The notes under the pieces are model-generated. The model ran no database searches, was not told the DNA's origin, and saw nothing but the letters and a program-made list of their open reading frames with translations. Of a stretch of 64,000 nt of DNA, positions 57,897 to 64,000 are shown piece after piece. How positions within the stretch are numbered: the stretch's first letter is position 1; each line of letters opens with the position of its first letter. This stretch comes from Flavobacterium frigoris PS1. Its GTDB lineage: Bacteria > Bacteroidota > Bacteroidia > Flavobacteriales > Flavobacteriaceae. The translations under genes and the position numbers were made by a program. The stretch lies in assembly GCF_000252125.1 (NCBI RefSeq), contig NZ_AHKF01000008.1, forward strand, positions 62,001 through 126,000, written 5' to 3'.

Positions 57897-57904
57897 TATC
57901 TTTG
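57897..57904 (+). promoter_or_regulatory. -7 element of purK
   Basis: TATCTTTG matches the consensus; the leader before the ATG at 57927 would be about 18 bases. A -33 TTG at proper spacing is not visible. Confidence 0.45.
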
Positions 57905-57926
57905 CTCTCAACAAACTTTCAATACA

Positions 57927-59078
57927 ATGAATTATTTTTCTTCTGGTTTTAAATTAGGGATTTTAGGCGGTGGACAATTAGGTAAAATGATGCTTTTTGA
58001 CACTAGGAAATTTGACATACAAACCTATGTTCTTGATCCAAGTGAGGAAGCACCTTGCAAAATTGCCTGCGATAAATTCTTTAAAGGGGATTTAATGGAT
58101 TTTGAAACCGTATATAATTTCGGAAAACAAGTCGATGTTTTGACCTTCGAAATTGAACTGGTAAACCTTGCCGCTTTGGTAAAATTAGAAGAAGAAGGAT
58201 TGAAAGTTTATCCTTCGCCAAAAACACTAAAACTAATCCAAAATAAAGGTGTTCAGAAAGATTTTTACACTAAAAATAATATCCCTACTGCAAAATACGG
58301 CCGATTTAACAATCTAAAAAGCCTAATCGTTGACATCTTAGACTCTAAAACAAGTATGCCTTTCGTGTGGAAATGTACTGAATTTGGTTATGACGGAAAC
58401 GGTGTAAAAGTCATTAGAGAAATCGCTGATTTAGATGAGCTACCTAATGTAGAATGCATTGCCGAAGAAATGATTCCTTTTAAAAATGAATTGGCGGTTA
58501 TTGTTTGCCGAAATCCATCAGGAGAAATCAGAACCTACCCAGTAGTGGAAATGGAGTTTCATCCAGAAGCCAATCAGGTGGAATACGTAATCTGTCCTGC
58601 CAGAATTGATGACAAAGTAGCTGACAAAGCGAGAGTCATTGCATTAAGCGTATCTGAAAAATTCAACCACGTAGGATTACTTGCGGTTGAAATGTTTCAA
58701 ACTGAAGACGACGAAATCATAGTAAATGAAGTTGCTCCGCGCCCACACAATTCAGGACATTATTCTATAGAAGGTAGCTACACCTCACAATTTGAAAACC
58801 ATTTACGCGCTATACTAGACTTGCCTTTAGGAAACACAGACAGTAAAGTAGCAGGAATAATGGTTAATTTAGTTGGCGAAGCAGGTTATTCTGGAAATGT
58901 CATTTACGAAAATATCGAAAAAATATTAGGTTGGAATGGTGTTACGCCACATATTTATGGTAAAAAACAAACGCGTCCATTTCGTAAAATGGGACATGTT
59001 ACAATCGTAAATGCAGACATCAAAGAGGCCAGAAGAATTGCTGAGGATGTGAAAAATACAATAAGAGTAATTGCATAA
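57927..59078 (+). CDS. purK: N5-carboxyaminoimidazole ribonucleotide synthase
   Basis: ATP-grasp enzyme that carboxylates AIR in purine synthesis. The 383-residue form begins MNYFSSGFKLGILGGGQLGK; an in-frame ATG 45 bases upstream overlaps the promoter and is rejected. The N-terminal Rossmann-like Gly motif, the ATP-grasp core (PFVWKCTEFGYDGNGVKVI) and the metal-binding NEVAPRPHNSGHYSIEGS are all visible. It works with PurE, encoded 114 bases downstream. Confidence 0.96.
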   Translation: MNYFSSGFKLGILGGGQLGKMMLFDTRKFDIQTYVLDPSEEAPCKIACDKFFKGDLMDFETVYNFGKQVDVLTFEIELVNLAALVKLEEEGLKVYPSPKTLKLIQNKGVQKDFYTKNNIPTAKYGRFNNLKSLIVDILDSKTSMPFVWKCTEFGYDGNGVKVIREIADLDELPNVECIAEEMIPFKNELAVIVCRNPSGEIRTYPVVEMEFHPEANQVEYVICPARIDDKVADKARVIALSVSEKFNHVGLLAVEMFQTEDDEIIVNEVAPRPHNSGHYSIEGSYTSQFENHLRAILDLPLGNTDSKVAGIMVNLVGEAGYSGNVIYENIEKILGWNGVTPHIYGKKQTRPFRKMGHVTIVNADIKEARRIAEDVKNTIRVIA

Positions 59079-59085
59079 ATATATT

Positions 59086-59179
59086 AAAAGATTGAAAAAC
59101 TAAAAGATTAAAAAATCACTTTGTCTCAAATTTAGGACTCTGCGAAAAATCTTTAAATTCTTAAATCTTTAAATCTTTA
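59086..59179 (+). repeat. Short complementary AT repeats between purK and purE
   Basis: AAAAGATT occurs at 59086-59093 and 59102-59109; its complement AATCTTT occurs three times at 59148-59154, 59164-59170 and 59172-59178, the last two within tandem AAATCTTTA units. The purK-purE transcript could fold on itself here. Function is unknown. Confidence 0.5.
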
Positions 59180-59192
59180 AATAAAAATAACA

Positions 59193-59681
59193 ATGAGCAA
59201 AGTAGCGATAATAATGGGAAGTATCTCAGACATGCCCGTAATGCAAGAAGCCATAGATATCCTAAAAGGGTTTGAAATTGAAATTGAAGTTGATATTGTT
59301 TCGGCACATAGAACACCAGAGAAACTATTCGATTTTAGCAAAAACGCACATACGCGTGGCATTTCGGTAATTATAGCTGGTGCCGGTGGAGCCGCACATT
59401 TACCCGGGATGGTCGCTTCTATGTCTCCATTACCTATTATTGGTGTTCCAGTAAAATCAAGCAACTCTATCGATGGTTGGGATAGTATTCTTTCTATTTT
59501 ACAAATGCCTAGCGGCGTTCCCGTAGCAACGGTTGCACTAAACGGCGCGAAAAATGCAGGAATACTAGCAGCACAAATTTTAGGGAGTCATGACAAAGCT
59601 GTATTAGAAAAAGTAATCCAATACAAAACAGGATTAAAAGAAGCGGTAATTATTGCATCAGAAAGTATTCTAAAAAAATAA
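59193..59681 (+). CDS. purE: N5-carboxyaminoimidazole ribonucleotide mutase
   Basis: Class I PurE, which rearranges the PurK product to CAIR. The 162 residues contain IIMGSISDMPVMQEAIDIL, the catalytic His in SAHRTPEKLFDFS, and AGAGGAAHLPGMVASMSPLP plus GVPVKSSNSIDGWDSILSIL. It shares a pathway and probably a transcript with purK, and ends at a bidirectional terminator. Confidence 0.97.
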   Translation: MSKVAIIMGSISDMPVMQEAIDILKGFEIEIEVDIVSAHRTPEKLFDFSKNAHTRGISVIIAGAGGAAHLPGMVASMSPLPIIGVPVKSSNSIDGWDSILSILQMPSGVPVATVALNGAKNAGILAAQILGSHDKAVLEKVIQYKTGLKEAVIIASESILKK

Positions 59682-59695
59682 CATTTACTTAGACA

Positions 59696-59733
59696 AATAA
59701 AGGCTTCCCATTAAGGAAGCCTTTATTGTTTTT
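59696..59733. terminator. Bidirectional terminator between purE and the converging gene
   Basis: A perfect 13-base-pair stem (59696-59708 with 59715-59727) with a six-base loop is placed between the purE stop and the minus-strand stop at 59753; a T-run follows on the plus strand. Confidence 0.85.
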
Positions 59734-59752
59734 AATCTTTTTATATTCGAAA

Positions 59753-60421
59753 TTAGTCCTCTACTTCAATTTCTTCCAGGACGCTCTCAAATTCAGATGC
59801 AATTACATCATCATTATTAATCCAATTCTCAGAAGTAACCAAGCTGAAATTCACATTATCGGCTGTATTTAGTTCCCAAACAATTCCTTCGGCTGTAGGA
59901 AAAGGAATATTTTTAGTCATTTGATCTTCAAACAATCTTTTGATCAAATTTCTATCAGACAATCCGTTGTTTAATAACTTCAATACATTTTCAGCCGTTA
60001 GTTCTTTCACCTCACCATCCGTTGGTGTCATTGAGAAATGAACAACAGACGCTTTAGTATTAGGGAATTTTCCGTTGTAGGCTTTAAAAAGCAATTGATT
60101 AACATGGAACAATCTTGCCTGCATATGAATTTCAGGATATTCTTCACATACTTTATCAATTAACATATTGTGCGAAATTTGCTCAATTTGCCCTTCATTT
60201 AATTCTTCACCTAGCTTGTAAGCTAGTACAATTTCAGCAGCTTCATTTGGCTCATAATCAGATATGGCCATTTCTAATAATTCTGGTAAATTCTTTTTTT
60301 CTGCTGTAGCTGCATCTGGAAAATTGAACTTTCCTAATAGATGAATAAAATCTTCATCTGACCAATACCCTTCTACTTCATTTATAGTATCAATACGCTT
60401 TATTATAATTTGGTAATTCAT
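59753..60421 (-). CDS. Conserved acidic protein of unknown function
   Basis: A 222-residue soluble protein rich in Asp and Glu, starting MNYQIIIKRIDTINEVEGYW and ending in an acidic tail (VLEEIEVED). It has no signal peptide, membrane segment or motif I recognise; VKELTAENVLKLLNNGLSDR suggests a helical middle. Codon use and composition look like those of its neighbours. It converges with purE and is divergent from the M3 peptidase gene. Confidence 0.7.
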   Translation of the reverse strand: MNYQIIIKRIDTINEVEGYWSDEDFIHLLGKFNFPDAATAEKKNLPELLEMAISDYEPNEAAEIVLAYKLGEELNEGQIEQISHNMLIDKVCEEYPEIHMQARLFHVNQLLFKAYNGKFPNTKASVVHFSMTPTDGEVKELTAENVLKLLNNGLSDRNLIKRLFEDQMTKNIPFPTAEGIVWELNTADNVNFSLVTSENWINNDDVIASEFESVLEEIEVED

Positions 60422-60600
60422 TTGTTATTTTATTATTTATTGTTATTTCTGATTAGTCAATTCAAAATCTAATCTTATCTCACAATTTAGGCTTTTTTAA
60501 AGTGCTAACTAAAATAAATAACATAACTATAACATAACTGTCTTAAAGTTATCAGTCAGAAATCAATCCAGTTTTAGTCTGCCATTTTTCTATAAATCGC

Positions 60601-60608
60601 TACATTTG
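60601..60608 (+). promoter_or_regulatory. -7 element of the M3 peptidase gene
   Basis: TACATTTG matches the consensus. TTA (60574-60576), 24 bases upstream, is a weak -33 candidate. Because it overlaps the upstream ATG at 60606, that ATG cannot be the start. Confidence 0.5.
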
Positions 60609-60656
60609 TATTGCAAAAATATTTCGTTTCAATTAATGAAAACTAATTATAATACA

Positions 60657-62684
60657 ATGAAAGTCTTAACTTCAAAATTCAACACTAAATACGATACGGC
60701 TCCTTTTTCGAAAATTAATAACGAAGATTATCTTCCCGCTTTTCAAGAAGGAATTGCACTAGCAAAAGCCGAAATTGATGCTATTGTCGCAAACAATGAC
60801 AAACCCACATTCGAGAATACTATCGAAGCTTTAGATTTTAGTGGGTATACGCTAGATCGCCTTTCCAGTATCTTTTTCAATCTGAACTCAGCAGAAACTA
60901 ATGACGAAATTCAGAAAATCGCCCAAGAAGTTTCCCCGTTATTATCTGAATTTGGAAACGACATAACTCTAAATGCTGATTTATTTTCCAAAGTAAAAGC
61001 AGTTTACGATCAAAAGGACAGTTTAAACCTCAACCCAGAACAAGCTACCTTACTAGACAAAAAATACAAGGGATTCTCTAGAAATGGGGCTAATTTACCG
61101 GAAGACAAAAAAAACATTCTTAGAGAAATAGACAAAGAACTATCTAAGACAAGTCTTAAGTTTGGTGAAAATGTTTTAGCCGAAACACAAGGGTTTCAAT
61201 TGCATATTATTGACGAGAACGATCTTTCAGGTTTACCAGAAGGAACGATTGAAGCAGCTCGTTCATTGGCAAAGAGCCAGGAAAGCGAGGGCTGGATTTT
61301 TACTTTAGACTATCCAAGTTATATTCCCTTTGTGACTTATGCTGACAACCGTGAGCTTAGAAAACAAATGGCAATCGCTTCTGGTGCCAAAGGTTTTCAA
61401 AACAACAAATTTGACAATCAGGAAAATGTGCTTAAAATTGCCCAATTGCGCTTTGACAGAGCACAAGTTTTAGGGTACGCGACTCATGCCCATTTTGTGC
61501 TTGAAGAGCGAATGGCCGAGAATCCAGAAAAAGTAAAAACTTTCGCTACCGATCTATTGGAGAAAGCAAAACCGGCTGCTTTAAGAGAGTTTGCTGAGTT
61601 ATCGGCTTTCGCCAAAAAACGAGACGGCATTGAACAATTAGAGAAATGGGATGGAGCATATTACTCTGAGAAATTAAAGCAAGAGTTGTTCAATTTGGAT
61701 GACGAAAAGCTAAAACCATACTTCCAATTGGAAAAGGTATTAGACGGTGCTTTCACAGTAGCCCAAAAATTATACGGACTTACTTTCGAAGAGTCTTTCG
61801 AAATCGACAAATACCACGAGGAAGTAACCACTTATGAAGTAAAAGACATCGATAATAACCTAGTTGCCGTATTCTACGCTGATTTTTTTCCTAGAAAAGG
61901 AAAACGAAATGGTGCATGGATGACTTCATACAAATCACAGTTCATAAAAGAAGGAACAAACGAAAGACCACATATCTCTATTGTTTGCAATTTTACAAAA
62001 GCAACTGAAACAAAACCATCGCTATTAACCTTTAATGAAGTCACTACCTTATTTCATGAATTTGGTCATGCCTTACACGGAATGTTAGCCAATACAACCT
62101 ACCCAAGTTTGTCAGGAACTTCTGTTTATTGGGATTTTGTAGAATTGCCAAGCCAAATCATGGAAAACTGGTGCTACGAACCCGAAGCTTTGGCTTTATT
62201 TGCTTATCATTACCAGACAGACGAAATCATTCCGATGGAATTTGTAACTAAAATTAAAGAAAGCGCTAGTTTCCAAGAAGGAATGGCAACTATGCGACAA
62301 TTGAGTTTTGGAATCTTAGACATGGGATGGCACGCACAAGATCCTTCGAGCATCAAGGACATAAAAACTTTTGAATTGGAGCAATTTGCCGATACGCAGT
62401 TGTATCCTGATGTAGCAGAAAATGCCATGAGTACGTCATTCTCACACATTTTTCAAGGCGGATATTCTTCTGGTTACTACAGTTATAAATGGGCGGAAGT
62501 TCTGGATGCAGATGCTTTTGAATTTTTCCAGGAAAAAGGAATTTTCAATAAAGAAGTAGCTGATAAATTCAAAGACAATATCCTTTCAAAAGGAGGAACG
62601 GAACATCCAATGATTCTGTATAAACGTTTCAGAGGACACGAACCGAGTCCAGATGCTTTATTAAAAAGAGCTGGATTGATATAA
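60657..62684 (+). CDS. M3 family oligopeptidase (thimet/Dcp-like)
   Basis: A zinc metallopeptidase of 675 residues degrading oligopeptides in the cytoplasm. The zinc motif is HEFGH (467-471) in LFHEFGHALHGML, with the downstream Glu ligand in SVYWDFVELPSQIMENW, and the C-terminal MSTSFSHIFQGGYSSGYYSY supplies substrate-binding His and Tyr. The start at MKVLTSKFNTKYDTAPFSKI is preferred; ATG at 60636 is possible. No signal peptide is present. It could cut peptides brought in by a transporter such as locus 2, but that link is speculation. Confidence 0.93.
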   Translation: MKVLTSKFNTKYDTAPFSKINNEDYLPAFQEGIALAKAEIDAIVANNDKPTFENTIEALDFSGYTLDRLSSIFFNLNSAETNDEIQKIAQEVSPLLSEFGNDITLNADLFSKVKAVYDQKDSLNLNPEQATLLDKKYKGFSRNGANLPEDKKNILREIDKELSKTSLKFGENVLAETQGFQLHIIDENDLSGLPEGTIEAARSLAKSQESEGWIFTLDYPSYIPFVTYADNRELRKQMAIASGAKGFQNNKFDNQENVLKIAQLRFDRAQVLGYATHAHFVLEERMAENPEKVKTFATDLLEKAKPAALREFAELSAFAKKRDGIEQLEKWDGAYYSEKLKQELFNLDDEKLKPYFQLEKVLDGAFTVAQKLYGLTFEESFEIDKYHEEVTTYEVKDIDNNLVAVFYADFFPRKGKRNGAWMTSYKSQFIKEGTNERPHISIVCNFTKATETKPSLLTFNEVTTLFHEFGHALHGMLANTTYPSLSGTSVYWDFVELPSQIMENWCYEPEALALFAYHYQTDEIIPMEFVTKIKESASFQEGMATMRQLSFGILDMGWHAQDPSSIKDIKTFELEQFADTQLYPDVAENAMSTSFSHIFQGGYSSGYYSYKWAEVLDADAFEFFQEKGIFNKEVADKFKDNILSKGGTEHPMILYKRFRGHEPSPDALLKRAGLI

Positions 62685-62710
62685 AGAATCGATTAAAGAC
62701 ATTTGATTTC

Positions 62711-62740
62711 AAACCGAGGCAATAATGCTTCGGTTTTTTT
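62711..62740 (+). terminator. Intrinsic terminator of the M3 peptidase gene
   Basis: A ten-base-pair stem with one G-U pair (62711-62720 with 62727-62736) is followed by a T-run, 27 bases after the stop codon. Confidence 0.88.
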
Positions 62741-62825
62741 TATTTACAACATAGAGAATTAAATCAAACCCTATTCACCAATATTATAGTGTTTTGAGTG
62801 AACGTATTCACCAAAATCGCTATTT

Positions 62826-63638
62826 TTAAAAGAAAACCACCATTAGCCACCAAAAAATCGGGATACTTTCTACCCAAAAAGAAGTATAATATTTTTGCCT
62901 TTTTTCATTGGCGAAAGCCAAAAACAAAGAAAGTGCGATAACCAGAATTCCATTGACAATCAATTGTTCCTCTATAAAATTATTCTTTAAAAACTCTAAA
63001 AAATAAAAAGGGATCAATAACAGTAAACCCGCATATTTTGTCCGCTTAACACCTATTTGTTGTGGCACGGTTTTTAAATGTGGATCATCATTAGCCAAAT
63101 CCAATATCTCAAAAATTAAGATTAAAACAAAAACCAATATAAAGCGCTGGATACATTTAAGGAAAAAATCAAATCCAAGTGGAACATCTGCATTCAACAA
63201 AGGCAAAACCAACGTCACTCCTACCCAACATAAAGCCACAATATAAATTTTAACTCCAGCCCAATTTCGTGCATTCTTTCTATTTGGAAAGAAAGGTAAG
63301 GTATACAATAGCGTCAGCAGCAATACAGCTACAGACACTGCTTGAGTAATCAATTCCAACTGAAAAAAATAATAAGCAACACCTAGCAAGGAAATAAAGC
63401 TCAACAAAGCGATTAGTTTTAGCTCGTTACGCATTTCTCTTTTTTTGGCTCTAGCCAAAGCATCATACTTCACAAAGTTATACCCAACAATAGTTCCCAA
63501 AAAAGCAAAATTAGCTATAGGTTCATCGGCAGTTATGTTGAACATAAAATGGGTCATCCGAACTAAAGCATAGACGGACAAAGCCACATGAATACTGCTT
63601 CTGAGATAGAAATCAAATATCTGTTTAAAACTAATCAT
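62826..63638 (-). CDS. UbiA-like integral membrane protein with a degenerate first Asp motif
   Basis: A 270-residue protein with about eight transmembrane segments. The layout resembles UbiA prenyltransferases. The second motif region reads FEILDLANDDPHLKTVPQQI, close to the family's DxxD-type loop, but the first region, normally NDxxDxxxD, reads GYNFVKYDALARAKKREMRN, with Asp largely lost. Activity as a prenyltransferase is therefore doubtful. A -7 element ends four bases before the ATG, suggesting a leaderless message. It is divergent from gcvP. Confidence 0.6.
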   Translation of the reverse strand: MISFKQIFDFYLRSSIHVALSVYALVRMTHFMFNITADEPIANFAFLGTIVGYNFVKYDALARAKKREMRNELKLIALLSFISLLGVAYYFFQLELITQAVSVAVLLLTLLYTLPFFPNRKNARNWAGVKIYIVALCWVGVTLVLPLLNADVPLGFDFFLKCIQRFILVFVLILIFEILDLANDDPHLKTVPQQIGVKRTKYAGLLLLIPFYFLEFLKNNFIEEQLIVNGILVIALSLFLAFANEKRQKYYTSFWVESIPIFWWLMVVFF

Positions 63639-63642
63639 TAAA

Positions 63643-63650
63643 CAAAATTA
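63643..63650 (-). promoter_or_regulatory. Candidate leaderless promoter of the UbiA-like gene
   Basis: On the minus strand TAATTTTG ends four bases before the ATG at 63638. No -33 TTG at normal spacing was found. Confidence 0.4.
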
Positions 63651-63733
63651 GTCAATTGTGAACAAATACACACTTTAGTTGAAAAATTCCTAAAAAATCA
63701 ATTCAAAACACGAATTAGATTATTTATAATACT

Positions 63734-63741
63734 TATTTTTG
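63734..63741 (+). promoter_or_regulatory. -7 element of gcvP
   Basis: TATTTTTG followed by GCAGC is a typical Flavobacterium start-site context. The leader before the gcvP ATG would be about 30 bases. A -33 TTG is not clear. Confidence 0.5.
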
Positions 63742-63775
63742 CAGCACTAAAAAAACACAACATTACCATACTTAC

Positions 63776-64000
63776 ATGAAAACAGACTCATTTGCTTTAA
63801 GACACTTAGGCCCAAGGGAAAACGATATTCCAAAAATGTTAGAAACCATAGGTGTTGATACTTTAGATCAGTTAATCGCCGAAACTATTCCTTCTGACAT
63901 TCGTTTAAAAAAACCATTGGAATTGGAGCATATTATGACTGAATACGAATATGCAAATCATATTCGATTATTAGGTCGTACGAACAAAGTATACAAATCA
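63776..64000 (+). CDS. gcvP: Glycine dehydrogenase (glycine cleavage P protein), N-terminal part
   Basis: The first 75 codons are present; the gene runs off the right edge. MKTDSFALRHLGPRENDIPK, TIPSDIRLKKPLELEHIMTE and NHIRLLGRTNKVYKS match the N-terminus of the P protein, the PLP enzyme that decarboxylates glycine and passes the aminomethyl group to the H protein. The PLP lysine is beyond the window. FALRHLGPRE is a reliable signature. Confidence 0.92.
   Translation, partial: MKTDSFALRHLGPRENDIPKMLETIGVDTLDQLIAETIPSDIRLKKPLELEHIMTEYEYANHIRLLGRTNKVYKS

Noticed and set aside
60606..60656. Upstream start of the M3 peptidase at 60606
   Set aside because: The ATG overlaps the TACATTTG -7 element, so it would not be fully transcribed; the homologous sequence begins at MKVLTSKF.

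Overview
The window is a low-GC chromosomal segment from a Bacteroidota bacterium, most probably a Flavobacterium or close relative in Flavobacteriaceae. Supporting signs are three SusC/SusD outer-membrane transporter pairs with acidic lipoprotein signals, -7 promoter elements of the TAnnTTTG type with TTG about 19-20 bases upstream, little Shine-Dalgarno sequence before the genes, and protein sequences of flavobacterial type throughout. No tRNA, rRNA, CRISPR array, insertion sequence or prophage was seen.

Layout. 1-5241 (minus strand): the start of an amidinotransferase-superfamily gene, then gltA, eno and carA, with a decayed erythromycin-esterase gene on the plus strand between eno and carA. 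5562-22795 (minus strand): one unbroken run of translation genes in the order rpsL-rpsG-fusA-rpsJ, then rplC to rpsQ, rplN to secY, infA-rpmJ-rpsM-rpsK-rpsD-rpoA-rplQ. Good promoters can be read before rpsL and again before rplC. tuf, adk and map are absent from the cluster; adk lies at 56.1 kb.

22977-43683 (plus strand): an Omp85/BamA-like outer-membrane protein, then three SusC/SusD loci. The second locus carries two further lipoprotein genes, an arrangement resembling the Bacteroides BT2261-BT2264 peptide importer. rlmB sits between the second and third loci. About 1.3-1.4 kb of gene-free DNA precedes the second and third susC genes; the stretch before the third holds a terminator belonging to no gene and may encode a small RNA.

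43867-64000: housekeeping and conserved unknown genes: a rhomboid protease, rarA, a YjjG-type nucleotidase, radC, a GNAT acetyltransferase, mpl, a TPR protein, a glycosyltransferase, an Mpo1-like membrane protein, obgE, a CorC-type CBS protein, adk, hpt, purK, purE, an M3 oligopeptidase, a UbiA-like membrane protein and the start of gcvP. A C-terminal relic of a bacterial alpha-2-macroglobulin lies before obgE.

The genes supply central carbon flux (gltA, eno), pyrimidine and purine synthesis or salvage (carA, purE, purK, hpt, adk), translation and secretion, outer-membrane nutrient import and envelope recycling. The least explained material is between genes: a four-copy repeat family (5.4, 44.8, 52.4 and 56.0 kb), a near-identical promoter and N-terminus shared by two susC paralogues, structured spacers inside the ribosomal operons, and several candidate leaderless promoters. 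I found no clear new defence or biosynthetic system.
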